NCBI GenBank assembly: GCA_003241785.1
Contig: QFPW01000018.1
Location: 38,752 to 102,751, forward strand
Length of the DNA stretch: 64,000 bases
Direction: 5' to 3'
From: Rhodovulum sulfidophilum
GTDB taxonomy: Bacteria > Pseudomonadota > Alphaproteobacteria > Rhodobacterales > Rhodobacteraceae
In this document: in pieces, positions 16,228-24,330 of the stretch
Position numbering within the stretch: the stretch's first letter is position 1
Layout of the letters: every line of letters begins with the position of its first letter
Position numbers and translations under genes: made by a program
The notes under the pieces: generated by a model
What the model saw: only the letters and a program-made list of their open reading frames with translations
The model's database searches: none
What the model was told of the DNA's origin: nothing

Positions 16228-17031
16228 ATGACAAAAGCCCTGAACGGGCGCGCCGTCATCGTGACGGGTGCCGGGCGCGGGATAGGCGCGGCCATGGCGA
16301 AGGCGCTCGCGGAGGCGGGCGGCAGGCTCGCCATCGCGGATATCGACCCCGGCAACGCCGAGGCGGTGGCGGGCGAGATCCGCGCCGCGGGTGGCGAGGC
16401 GATCGCGGTCCAGGCCGATGTGACCGACCGCGCGGCGGTCAAGGCGATGATCGCCGCCACGGTCGAGGCCTTCGGCCGGATCGACGTCGTCTTCAACAAC
16501 GCCGGCATCGCCCAGACCCGGCCGTTCCTGTCGATCACCGAGGAGGACTGGCGCCGGGTGATGGATGTGAACGGCCTCGGCGTGCTGATCGGCATGCAGG
16601 AGGCGGTGAAGCGGTTCCAGGCGCAGGGCAAGGACGCCACCGGTTTCGGCGGCCGCATCGTCAACACCGCCTCGATCGCGGGCAAGCAGGGCTACGAGCC
16701 GCTCGCGCATTACTGCGCCTCGAAATTCGGCGTGGTGGCGCTGACCCAGGCGGCGTCCCGCGCCTTCGGCAAGGACGGGATCAGCGCCAACTGCATCTGC
16801 CCCGGCGTGGTCGCCACCGACATGTGGAAGGTGATCGACAAGGGCTTCAAGGACGAGGGTCTCACGGGGCGCGACGGCGAGGCCTTCGAGACCTTCTCCG
16901 CCGGCATCCTGCTCGGCCGCCCCTCGGTCGCGGAGGATCTCGCCGGCGTCGCGGTTTTCCTCGCCTCCCCCGCCTCCGACTACATGACCGGGCAGAGCCT
17001 GGTCGTCGACGGCGGCATGGTCTTCGTCTGA
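16228..17031 (+). CDS. SDR-family NAD(P)-dependent oxidoreductase
   Basis: 267 aa classical short-chain dehydrogenase/reductase. The cofactor motif TGAGRGIGAAMAKAL is near residue 13, NNAG near 90, catalytic Ser in NTASIAGKQG, and YCASK supplies Tyr/Lys near 171. The C-terminal half has the usual CPGVVATDMW. Best guess is an alcohol or ketone dehydrogenase acting on a small or cyclic substrate, such as the acetoin/diacetyl type. The start at 16228 follows GGGAGGAAAAGG. First gene behind the -24/-12 promoter. Confidence 0.88.
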   Translation: MTKALNGRAVIVTGAGRGIGAAMAKALAEAGGRLAIADIDPGNAEAVAGEIRAAGGEAIAVQADVTDRAAVKAMIAATVEAFGRIDVVFNNAGIAQTRPFLSITEEDWRRVMDVNGLGVLIGMQEAVKRFQAQGKDATGFGGRIVNTASIAGKQGYEPLAHYCASKFGVVALTQAASRAFGKDGISANCICPGVVATDMWKVIDKGFKDEGLTGRDGEAFETFSAGILLGRPSVAEDLAGVAVFLASPASDYMTGQSLVVDGGMVFV

Positions 17032-17109
17032 CGGGGGCCACCCCGCGCACCTGCCCGGTCCCGCCGACGAGGGGCCGGAAACCCAGAAAAACAAAGACAG
17101 GGTAGGACA

Positions 17110-18168
17110 ATGGACACAGTGATAGAGGTGGCGCCCGCCCGCCTCCCGAGCTCGCTGAAAGGGCTCGGCCTCATCTACGGCCTCGCGATCGTCTCGTGCC
17201 TTCTCGTGAACCTGATCGTGCGCGCCGCGCCGATCGGCCCCTGGACCGGAACGCAGGTGGCCGAGATGTACTGGCTCGACAACGTCACCTGGCAGCTTCT
17301 CGCGCTCTGGTGGGTGCTGCTCAGCGTAGTGAGCGGCGGCTTCCCGTTCCACCGGATCGAGGACCCGATGACCCGCGCCTGGGTCACGCTCGCCGCCGCC
17401 TGGGTGGTGGGCTGGCTCTCGGCCAAGGCCATCTACTGGGTCGGGCTCGACGCCGACTGGGTGTTCCCGATCGTCGGCTGCGTCTTCTTCTTCATCGCCT
17501 TCTTCTCCTTCGCCGGCGAGAACTGGATCGTCGCCGGGATGCCGCCGCGCCGGCAATTCTTCATCCTGCTGGTGATGATCGCCTTCCTCACCTACGCGGT
17601 CACGCATTCCTCGATCCGCTGGATCCCCGCCTGGTGGTTCCCGTTCATCGAGATGGGCTCGGCCTCCGGCCTGCTCGCCTATCTCACGCGCCGCATGGCC
17701 CAGCCGGGCAAGGCGCTGGCGCAGATCGGGATCCTGTTCCTCGTCGTGCTGGGCTTCCTCATGCTCTCGACCCGGCTCGGGTTCTGGGACATGGCGGCGC
17801 CCGGGGTCGGCACCTTCTGGACGCTCGGCTACTTCTCCGACCCGCGCTGGCTCCTGTGGTTCATGGTCGCCTGCTCGGTCTCCTACGCGCTCTTGATCCA
17901 GCTCAGGAACTGGCCCTTCACGCGCGTGCCGATGCCCTGGGGCGGCATCCTCGCCTGCCTCTTCTGCGCGGCCGTGACCACCGTGGTCACCGCCTTTCTC
18001 GCCAGCCTCGTCGGCTCGGTCTTCACCGACATGAACGAGGCGCTGACCTACGCCTACATGGGCACGCACTGGTCCTTCGTGATCGCGCTGCTCTTCGGTT
18101 TCGGAATGGACCGCCCCTACCTCTGGGCCGGTCAGAAAACACCAGGGAGCTGGGAAGATGTCGACTGA
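17110..18168 (+). CDS. polytopic membrane protein of unknown family
   Basis: 352 aa with about ten hydrophobic segments, rich in Trp and Phe (for example WQLLALWWVLLSVVSGGFPF and FFFIAFFSFAGENWIVAG). Conserved-looking polar spots in or near helices are THSSIRWIPAWW and MNEALTYAYMGTHWSF. There is no ABC, MFS or SSS signature that I recognise. It lies second in the sigma-54 operon and overlaps the dehydrogenase gene by 11 bp, so it is probably a substrate permease or a membrane oxygenase/electron partner for this pathway. The family is not known to me. Confidence 0.75.
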   Translation: MDTVIEVAPARLPSSLKGLGLIYGLAIVSCLLVNLIVRAAPIGPWTGTQVAEMYWLDNVTWQLLALWWVLLSVVSGGFPFHRIEDPMTRAWVTLAAAWVVGWLSAKAIYWVGLDADWVFPIVGCVFFFIAFFSFAGENWIVAGMPPRRQFFILLVMIAFLTYAVTHSSIRWIPAWWFPFIEMGSASGLLAYLTRRMAQPGKALAQIGILFLVVLGFLMLSTRLGFWDMAAPGVGTFWTLGYFSDPRWLLWFMVACSVSYALLIQLRNWPFTRVPMPWGGILACLFCAAVTTVVTAFLASLVGSVFTDMNEALTYAYMGTHWSFVIALLFGFGMDRPYLWAGQKTPGSWEDVD

Positions 18169-19279
18169 GACCACCACGATGACCCGCGACGCGTCCAGGG
18201 CCACGACGATGAAGGCGCTGCGCTTCCACGCCGCGAGGGATCTCCGCGTCGAGGAGATCGAGAAGCCCGCGAACCCCGGCCCCGGCCAGGTGCTGGTGCG
18301 CAACCGCTTCGTCGGCATCTGCGGCACCGACCTGCACGAATATTCCTACGGGCCGATCTTCATCCCGAAGGAGCCGCATCCCTTCACCGGCGCCCATGGC
18401 ACGCAGGTGCTCGGCCACGAGTTCGGCGGCGTGGTCGAGGCGGTCGGCGCGGGCGTCACCTCGGTGAAGCCGGGCGACCGCGTCTCGATCCAGCCGCTCG
18501 TGATGCCGCGCTCCGGCGACTATTTCGCCGACCGGGGCCTGTTCCACCTCTCGCCCCAGCTCGCCCTCGTCGGCCTCTCCTGGGTCTCCGGCGGCATGGC
18601 GGAATGGGCGCTGGTCAACGACTACAACGTCGCCCCGATCCCGGCCGAGCTCTCCGACGAGGAGGCGGCGCTGGTCGAGCCAGCCGCCGTCGCAGTCTAT
18701 GCCTGCGACCGGGGCGGGGTCACGGCCGGGTCGAGCGTCCTCGTCACCGGCGCCGGCCCGATCGGCGCGCTGACCCTGCTCGCCGCGAAGGCGGCCGGCG
18801 CCGCGCAGCTCTTCGTCTCCGACCTCAACGACACCCGCCTCGGCTTCATGAAGGAGATGCTGCCCGAGGTCGTCACGCTCAACCCGAAGCGCGACAACGT
18901 CGGCGAGGTGATCCGCGCGCAGACCGAGGGCAACGTCGGCTGCGACGTCGCGATCGAATGCGTCGGCAACGAGCACGCGCTGAAGGCCTGCCTCGACGCG
19001 GCGCGCAAGCAGGGCACCGTGGTCCAGACCGGCCTGCACCCGCATGACAACCCGCTCGACTGGTTCTCAGTCACCTTCAAGGACGTCGATATCCGCGGGT
19101 CCTGGGCCTATCCGACCCACTACTGGCCCCGGGTGATCCGGATGATCGCGACCGGGCTCCTGCCAGCCTCCAAGGTGGTGACCAAGCGCATCCGACTCGA
19201 CAACGCGGTGGCGGAGGGGTTCGATGCGTTGCTCGATCCCGCCGGCACCCAGCTCAAGATCCTGATCGATCTCAACTGA
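18158..19279 (+). CDS. medium-chain alcohol dehydrogenase, 2,3-butanediol dehydrogenase-like
   Basis: 373 aa. The zinc-type MDR fold has catalytic-zinc ligand segments GICGTDLHE, LGHEFGG and LVEPAA. The cofactor site VTGAGPIGALTLLAA is near residue 200. The GPIFIP...HPFTG segment resembles (R,R)-butanediol dehydrogenases. The structural-zinc lobe is altered: the four-cysteine cluster expected between the GD.V and GLSW segments is absent. The start at 18158 has GGGAGCTGGGAAG upstream; MKALRFH at 18209 is an alternative. It likely oxidises a secondary alcohol or diol in the operon's pathway. Confidence 0.82.
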   Translation: MSTETTTMTRDASRATTMKALRFHAARDLRVEEIEKPANPGPGQVLVRNRFVGICGTDLHEYSYGPIFIPKEPHPFTGAHGTQVLGHEFGGVVEAVGAGVTSVKPGDRVSIQPLVMPRSGDYFADRGLFHLSPQLALVGLSWVSGGMAEWALVNDYNVAPIPAELSDEEAALVEPAAVAVYACDRGGVTAGSSVLVTGAGPIGALTLLAAKAAGAAQLFVSDLNDTRLGFMKEMLPEVVTLNPKRDNVGEVIRAQTEGNVGCDVAIECVGNEHALKACLDAARKQGTVVQTGLHPHDNPLDWFSVTFKDVDIRGSWAYPTHYWPRVIRMIATGLLPASKVVTKRIRLDNAVAEGFDALLDPAGTQLKILIDLN

Positions 19280-19286
19280 CCCGGCC

Positions 19287-19310
19287 GGCGCGCCCCAACG
19301 AGGGCGCGCC
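19287..19310 (+). other. intra-operon hairpin between dehydrogenase and monooxygenase genes
   Basis: GGCGCGCCC and GGGCGCGCC (9-bp arms) flank CAACGA. There is no T-tract, so it may stabilise or partially attenuate the message rather than terminate it. Confidence 0.5.
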
Positions 19311-19347
19311 GCCGGACGGGTAAGACAAACGACACGGAGGAAGAAAC

Positions 19348-21150
19348 ATGCTCGACGAAACCCCGACCGCGGTGCTGGAGACGGTGCTCGGCCGCTTCAA
19401 CGACGCGCTCGAACGCGGCGACGCCAAGGCCGCGGCCGCGCTGTTCCAGGCCGACAGCTACTGGCGCGACCTCGTCGCCTTCACCTGGAACCTCAGGACG
19501 ATGGAAGGCACCGACCAGATCCTCGCGATGCTGGAAAGCCAGCTTCCGAAGGTGAAGCCCGGCTCGCTGCGCCTCGACCCAGCCGAGACGCCCTCCGCCT
19601 CGGGCGACGTCACCGAAGGCTGGATCGAGTTCGAGACCGAGACCGGCCGCGGCTATGGCCAGATCCGCCTGAAGGACGGGCTGATCTGGACCCTGCTCAC
19701 CACCCTTTCCGAGCTGAAGGGATTCGAGGAGCCGAAGGGCCTCCGCCGTCCGATGGGCGCCGAGCACGGCCATTCGCGCGACCGCAAGAGCTGGAAGGAG
19801 AAGCGCGAGCAGGAGGCGGCCGAGCTCGGCTATGCCACGCAGCCCTATGTCGTCGTGATCGGCGGCGGCCAGGGCGGCATCGGGCTCGGCGCCCGGCTGC
19901 GCCAGCTCAACGTGCCGACGATCATCATCGACAAGCACCCCCGCCCGGGCGACCAGTGGCGCAACCGCTACAAGTCGCTCTGCCTGCACGATCCGGTCTG
20001 GTACGATCACCTGCCCTATATCCCGTTCCCCGAGAACTGGCCGGTGTTCACGCCGAAGGACAAGATCGGCGACTGGCTCGAATCCTACACCAAGATCATG
20101 GAGCTGAACTACTGGTCCTCCACGACCGCCAAGTCGGCGAAATACGACGAGGCCGCCCAGGAATGGGTGATCACCGTCGACCGCGACGGCGAGGAGGTCG
20201 TGCTGCGCCCGAAGCAGCTGGTGCTCGCGACCGGCATGTCGGGCAAGGCCAACGTGCCCGTCATCCCCGGGCAGGACGTGTTCAAGGGCGAGCAGCAGCA
20301 CTCGTCCCAGCACCCCGGCCCCGACGCCTACAAGGGCAAGAAGGTCGTCGTCATCGGCTCCAACAACTCCGCGCATGACATCTGCGCGGCGCTCTGGGAG
20401 GGCGGCGCGGACGTCACGATGGTGCAGCGGTCCTCGACCCATATCGTGCGCTCGGACAGCCTGATGGAGATCGGCCTCGGCGCGCTCTATTCCGAGCAGG
20501 CGGTGGCGAACGGCATCACCACCCGCAAGGCCGATCTCATCTTCGCCTCGCTGCCCTACAAGATCATGCACGAGTGGCAGATCCCGCTCTACGAGCAGAT
20601 GAAGGAGCGCGACGCGGAGTTCTACCAGGCGCTGGAGGATCGCGGCTTCATGCTCGACTGGGGCGCCGACGGCTCGGGCCTGTTCATGAAGTACCTCCGG
20701 CGCGGCTCGGGCTATTACATCGACGTGGGCGCCTGCGACCTCGTGATCGACGGCTCGATCAAGCTCGTCTCCGGCCGCCAGATCGAGCGCCTCAGCGAGA
20801 CCGGCGTCGTGCTCGACGACGGCACCGAGCTTCCGGCGGATCTGGTGGTCTACGCCACCGGCTACGGCTCGATGAACGGCTGGGCGGCCGACCTCATCAG
20901 CCAGGAGGTCGCGGACACCGTCGGCAAGGTCTGGGGCCTCGGCTCCGACACGCCGAAGGACCCGGGTCCCTGGGAGGGCGAGCAGCGCAACATGTGGAAA
21001 CCGACCCAGGTGCCGGCGCTCTGGTTCCACGGCGGCAACCTGCACCAGTCGCGCCATTACTCGCAGTATCTGTCGCTGCAGCTGAAGGCGCGGCTCGAAG
21101 GCCTGCCAACCCCGGTCTACGGGCTGCAGGAAGTCCACCACAGGAGCTGA
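19348..21150 (+). CDS. flavin-containing monooxygenase with N-terminal NTF2/SnoaL-like domain
   Basis: 600 aa. Residues about 1-130 look like an NTF2/SnoaL-type alpha+beta domain (VLGRFNDALERGDAKAAAALF...). Then comes an FAD-binding motif VVVIGGGQGGIGLGARL near 170, a second dinucleotide motif VVIGSNNSAHD near 333, and the FMO-type FKGEQQHSSQH. The end of the fold is YATGYGS. Such enzymes insert oxygen using NADPH and O2. The Baeyer-Villiger fingerprint ending in Trp is not seen. The start follows GGAGGAAGAAAC. Last gene of the sigma-54 operon, followed by a strong hairpin. Confidence 0.87.
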   Translation: MLDETPTAVLETVLGRFNDALERGDAKAAAALFQADSYWRDLVAFTWNLRTMEGTDQILAMLESQLPKVKPGSLRLDPAETPSASGDVTEGWIEFETETGRGYGQIRLKDGLIWTLLTTLSELKGFEEPKGLRRPMGAEHGHSRDRKSWKEKREQEAAELGYATQPYVVVIGGGQGGIGLGARLRQLNVPTIIIDKHPRPGDQWRNRYKSLCLHDPVWYDHLPYIPFPENWPVFTPKDKIGDWLESYTKIMELNYWSSTTAKSAKYDEAAQEWVITVDRDGEEVVLRPKQLVLATGMSGKANVPVIPGQDVFKGEQQHSSQHPGPDAYKGKKVVVIGSNNSAHDICAALWEGGADVTMVQRSSTHIVRSDSLMEIGLGALYSEQAVANGITTRKADLIFASLPYKIMHEWQIPLYEQMKERDAEFYQALEDRGFMLDWGADGSGLFMKYLRRGSGYYIDVGACDLVIDGSIKLVSGRQIERLSETGVVLDDGTELPADLVVYATGYGSMNGWAADLISQEVADTVGKVWGLGSDTPKDPGPWEGEQRNMWKPTQVPALWFHGGNLHQSRHYSQYLSLQLKARLEGLPTPVYGLQEVHHRS

Positions 21151-21156
21151 GCCGAA

Positions 21157-21190
21157 GCGGCCCCGGAGCCGGTGCTCCGGGGCCGCGTTT
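21157..21190 (+). terminator. Rho-independent-type terminator after the monooxygenase gene
   Basis: A 13-bp perfect stem (21157-21169 with 21174-21186, loop CGGT) followed by GTTT lies 6 bp past the stop codon. It marks the end of the sigma-54 operon. Confidence 0.75.
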
Positions 21191-21243
21191 GCGCGCCCGG
21201 GCGGCGCGGGTTATCCTGCGCCGCCGGAACGGAGGGCGCGCGG

Positions 21244-21774
21244 ATGGCGAAACTCGTCTTCGGAATGAACCAGTCGCTGGACGGCTACGTCGACTATATG
21301 GCCATGTCCACCGGTCCCGTGCTCTTTCGCCACTGGACCGACCACGTGCGCGATCTGGCCGGCAGCGTCTACGGCCGCCACATCTACGAGCTGATGCGCT
21401 ACTGGGACGAGGACCGTCCGGAATGGAGCGCGGAGCAGCGCGCCTTCGCGACGGCGTGGCGCGCCCAGCCGAAATGGGTCGCGTCGCGCTCGCTCACGTC
21501 GGTCGGCCCCAATGCCACGCTGGTCCCGGATGACGTCGGGACGGTGGTCCGCGGGCTGAAGGCCCGGCTCGACGGCGAGATCGCCGTCTCGGGGCCGGAG
21601 CTGGCGCGAAGCCTGACCGATCTCGGTCTCATCGACGAGTATCGGCTCTATCTCCATCCCGTCGTGCTCGGCCGCGGCAAGCCGTTCTTCGCCGGTCCCC
21701 GGCCGCCGCTCCGCCTCGTCGCCTCCGATCGCGTGGGCGAGGAGGTGATCCGGCTCACCTACGTGCCTGCCTGA
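21244..21774 (+). CDS. dihydrofolate reductase/RibD C-terminal family protein
   Basis: 176 aa with the RibD C-terminal reductase fold: FGMNQSLDGYV at the N-terminus, VYGRHIYELMRYW, GEIAVSGPELARSL, and IDEYRLYLHPVVLGRGKPFF near residue 132. Members are NADPH-dependent reductases or of unknown role. The start at 21244 follows GGAGGG with 8-nt spacing. It stands alone between the monooxygenase terminator and minC. The substrate is unknown. Confidence 0.85.
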   Translation: MAKLVFGMNQSLDGYVDYMAMSTGPVLFRHWTDHVRDLAGSVYGRHIYELMRYWDEDRPEWSAEQRAFATAWRAQPKWVASRSLTSVGPNATLVPDDVGTVVRGLKARLDGEIAVSGPELARSLTDLGLIDEYRLYLHPVVLGRGKPFFAGPRPPLRLVASDRVGEEVIRLTYVPA

Positions 21775-21795
21775 CGGCGCGGCCTGCTCGCCGGG

Positions 21796-21813
21796 CGGCG
21801 CGATTTCGCGCCG
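21796..21813 (+). terminator. possible terminator after the RibD-like gene
   Basis: CGGCGCGA-TT-TCGCGCCG hairpin 20 bp past the stop codon. No T-run follows, so confidence is modest. Confidence 0.4.
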
Positions 21814-21985
21814 TCTATCAGGATACTGCCCGGTGATCTTGCGATCGCGAGGCCAGGGCGGACCCTATCGCAATACGATCATCAGGGAGATTCTCCGCGC
21901 CGGCCGCCCCTTTGGAACCCTTCGGCCGCACGGCGCCGGGACACGATTTTCGCCTCCTCTTTCGGTTGAGGGCGTGGATATAGGG

Positions 21986-22013
21986 TTGCGGGCGAGCGCA
22001 AACACAATATTAT
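21986..22013 (+). promoter_or_regulatory. sigma-70-type promoter for minCDE
   Basis: TTGCGG at 21986-21991 and TATTAT at 22008-22013 with a 16-bp spacer, in an AT-rich pocket, 26 bp before the minC start. Confidence 0.55.
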
Positions 22014-22038
22014 GAATCGCTAAGAACATCCGTCCGGG

Positions 22039-22857
22039 ATGTCGGAGCAGACAGGCTTGCAGGTGCAATCATTGAACCCCAAGGTTGACGGAGCCCCTGT
22101 ATCCGTCGCGGAGAAACCGCTTCAGGTGCGCGGACGCTCGTTCACGGCCGTGGTGATCAAGCTCACCGGCCCGGCCGACGCGACCTTCTACGGCGCGATC
22201 GAATCGCTGATGCGCCAGGCGCCGCATTTCTTCGTCAACGCGCCGCTCGTGATCGATCTCGCCGAGGCGCCGGAGCTGCGCGAGAAATCCGATTTCATCA
22301 AGCTCGTCCGCGACATGCGCGCCCGCCGCCTCTCGGTGATCGGCGTGCAGAACGGCACCGCCGACCAGGACATCGCCGCCTTCGGCGCCGGGCTCGTCTG
22401 CCTCCAGGGCGGCCGCGACGCGCCGGTCGAGCGCGGTGGCCGCCAGGCTCAGGCCGAGCCGAGCGCGCCCGTCGCCGCCGCGCCCGCCCCGGTCGCGGCG
22501 AAGCCCGAGCCCGAGGCGCCGGCCGAGCAGGCGACCCTCGTCATCACCGAGCCGGTCCGCTCCGGGCAGCGCATCTTCGCCGACCGCGGCGATCTCGTCG
22601 TGCTCGCGGCGGTGAGCTCGGGCGCCGAGCTGATCGCCCATGGCAACATCCACGTCTACGGCCCGCTGCGCGGCCGCGCGCTCGCCGGGGTGAACGGCGA
22701 CAAGACCGCGCGGATCTTCTGCCAGAGCCTCGAAGCCGAGCTCGTGGCGATCGCCGGCCTCTACCGCGCCAGCGACGACCTCGACCCCTCGGTCCGCCGC
22801 GGCCGCGTGCAGGCCTTTCTCCGGGACGACACCCTCTGTTTCGAGCCCCTCAAGTAA
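22039..22857 (+). CDS. minC: septum site-determining protein MinC
   Basis: 272 aa FtsZ-polymer inhibitor. N-terminal domain to about residue 115, with RGRSFTAVVIKL and FFVNAPLVIDL. A low-complexity Ala/Pro/Glu linker covers about 130-165. The C-terminal beta-helix has the hallmark GDLVVLAAVSSGAELIAHGN then IHVYGPLRGRALAG. It is recruited to the membrane by MinD. First gene of minCDE with a promoter just upstream. Confidence 0.96.
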   Translation: MSEQTGLQVQSLNPKVDGAPVSVAEKPLQVRGRSFTAVVIKLTGPADATFYGAIESLMRQAPHFFVNAPLVIDLAEAPELREKSDFIKLVRDMRARRLSVIGVQNGTADQDIAAFGAGLVCLQGGRDAPVERGGRQAQAEPSAPVAAAPAPVAAKPEPEAPAEQATLVITEPVRSGQRIFADRGDLVVLAAVSSGAELIAHGNIHVYGPLRGRALAGVNGDKTARIFCQSLEAELVAIAGLYRASDDLDPSVRRGRVQAFLRDDTLCFEPLK

Positions 22858-22882
22858 CCCCCCACCAGAAGAGGAGTTTCGC

Positions 22883-23698
22883 TTGGCCAAGATCATCGTA
22901 GTCACATCCGGCAAGGGGGGCGTGGGCAAGACCACTTCCACCGCCGCCATCGGCGCGGGCCTCGCGATGCGGGGCAAGAAGACCGTCGTCATCGACTTCG
23001 ACGTCGGCCTCCGCAACCTCGACATGATCATGGGCTGCGAGCGGCGCGTGGTCTTCGACTTCATCAACGTGATCCAGGGCGACGCGAAGCTGAAGCAGGC
23101 GCTGATCACCGACCGCCGGCTCGAGAACCTGTCGATCCTGCCGACCAGCCAGACCCGCGACAAGGACGCGCTGACGCAGGAAGGCGTGAAGAAGGTCCTC
23201 GACGACCTGCGCAAGGATTTCGACTACATCATCTGCGACAGCCCCGCCGGGATCGAGCGCGGCGCGCAGCTCGCGATGCATTTCGCCGACGAGGCGGTGG
23301 TGGTGACGAACCCCGAGGTCTCCTCGGTCCGCGACTCCGACCGGGTGCTCGGGCTGCTCTCCTCCAAGACCGACCGCGCCGAGAAGGGCGAGGGCGGCGT
23401 GAAGGCGCATCTGCTGCTGACCCGCTACGACCCGGCGCGCGTCGCGCGCGGCGAGATGATGAAGATGGAGGACATCCTCGAGATCCTCTCGATCCCGCTC
23501 CTCGGCATCATCCCGGAAAGCACCGCCGTCCTGAAGGCGTCGAACGTCGGCACCCCGGTCACCTTCGACACCAAGTCGAACGCCGGCAAGGCCTACGAGG
23601 ACGCCGTCTCCCGGCTCATCGGCGAGCAGGTCGAGATGAAGATGCAGGCGCTCGACAAGCCCGGCCTCTTCTCCCGCCTCCTGCGCAGGACGGCCTGA
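22883..23698 (+). CDS. minD: septum site-determining ATPase MinD
   Basis: 271 aa. Deviant Walker A TSGKGGVGKTTSTAAIG is near residue 8, switch region DFDVGLRNLDMIMGCE near 38, and CDSPAGIERGA. The C-terminal amphipathic membrane-targeting helix is about residues 255-270 (KPGLFSRLLRR). It recruits MinC to the membrane and oscillates with MinE. 25 bp after minC and 1 bp before minE. Confidence 0.98.
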   Translation: MAKIIVVTSGKGGVGKTTSTAAIGAGLAMRGKKTVVIDFDVGLRNLDMIMGCERRVVFDFINVIQGDAKLKQALITDRRLENLSILPTSQTRDKDALTQEGVKKVLDDLRKDFDYIICDSPAGIERGAQLAMHFADEAVVVTNPEVSSVRDSDRVLGLLSSKTDRAEKGEGGVKAHLLLTRYDPARVARGEMMKMEDILEILSIPLLGIIPESTAVLKASNVGTPVTFDTKSNAGKAYEDAVSRLIGEQVEMKMQALDKPGLFSRLLRRTA

Positions 23699-23699
23699 C

Positions 23700-23978
23700 A
23701 TGCTGGGGTTCTTCCGCAGGACCCGTCCGTCGGGCTCGACCGCCGACGCCGCCAAGGAGCGGCTCCAGATCCTGTTGCAGCATGAGCGCACGGACCGGGC
23801 GACGCCCGACTTCCTGCCCCAGCTGCAGCGCGAGATCCTCGCCGTGATCGAGCGCTACATGCGCGTCAACGACGATCACGTCGACATCAAGCTGGAGCGG
23901 GGGGACGAGCTCTCCACGCTCGAGATCAACATCGAGCTGCCGGGCGCGCGCAACATGAGCGTGCGCGGCGCCGCCTGA
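23700..23978 (+). CDS. minE: cell division topological specificity factor MinE
   Basis: 92 aa. The N-terminal amphipathic segment MLGFFRRTRPSGST is followed by the MinD-stimulating region AAKERLQILLQHER and the topological domain (LQREILAVIERYMRV, then VDIKLERGDELSTLEINIELP). It stimulates MinD ATPase and confines MinCD to the cell poles. The ATG is 1 bp after the minD stop. Confidence 0.97.
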   Translation: MLGFFRRTRPSGSTADAAKERLQILLQHERTDRATPDFLPQLQREILAVIERYMRVNDDHVDIKLERGDELSTLEINIELPGARNMSVRGAA

Positions 23979-23980
23979 GA

Positions 23981-24008
23981 CCATCCGCCGGACGGCCCCG
24001 GCGGATGG
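23981..24008. terminator. bidirectional terminator hairpin between minE and the DUF6525 gene
   Basis: CCATCCGCCGG pairs with CCGGCGGATGG (11-bp arms, 6-nt loop) exactly in the 37-bp gap between convergent genes. Confidence 0.6.
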
Positions 24009-24015
24009 ACCAGCC

Positions 24016-24330
24016 TTAGGGAGTCGGCGCGGAGGGCGCGCGCCGGGAACCTCCGCTGACCGCCCCGGTCCCCGCCCGCGCCGCCCCGGGCCTGGCCGCC
24101 GCCAGGCGTGCCGCCTCCAGACGATCCAGCGCGGCGACCGCCGCCACCACCTCGCCGTGCCGCGCCAGGGCCGCCGCGTAGGCGCGGCCGGCCGAGCGCG
24201 GGCTCCAGGGCAGGACGGCGGCCGCGAGCCAGCGCCGCGCGGGTTCGGGCAGCCGGTCGTAATCCGCCATCGCGTCGCCCCGCGCCGGCCGCCGGCGCAG
24301 GCCGATCCGCCCGAGATTGCCGCGGCTCAC
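24016..24330 (-). CDS. small DUF6525-like protein, coupled to the CobW-family gene
   Basis: 104 aa from a GTG at 24330 that overlaps the upstream GTPase stop (GTGA). The N-terminus GNLGRIGLRRRPARGDAMAD is followed by YDRLPEPARRWLAAAVLPWS and a helical RSAGRAYAAALARHG. The tail is Ala/Arg/Pro-rich. I recall this short family as DUF6525, often next to CobW-type genes in Rhodobacterales; no function is known to me. A longer open frame upstream is a shadow of the GTPase gene. The Zur-like box upstream of its partner suggests a zinc link. Confidence 0.65.
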   Translation of the reverse strand: MSRGNLGRIGLRRRPARGDAMADYDRLPEPARRWLAAAVLPWSPRSAGRAYAAALARHGEVVAAVAALDRLEAARLAAARPGAARAGTGAVSGGSRRAPSAPTP

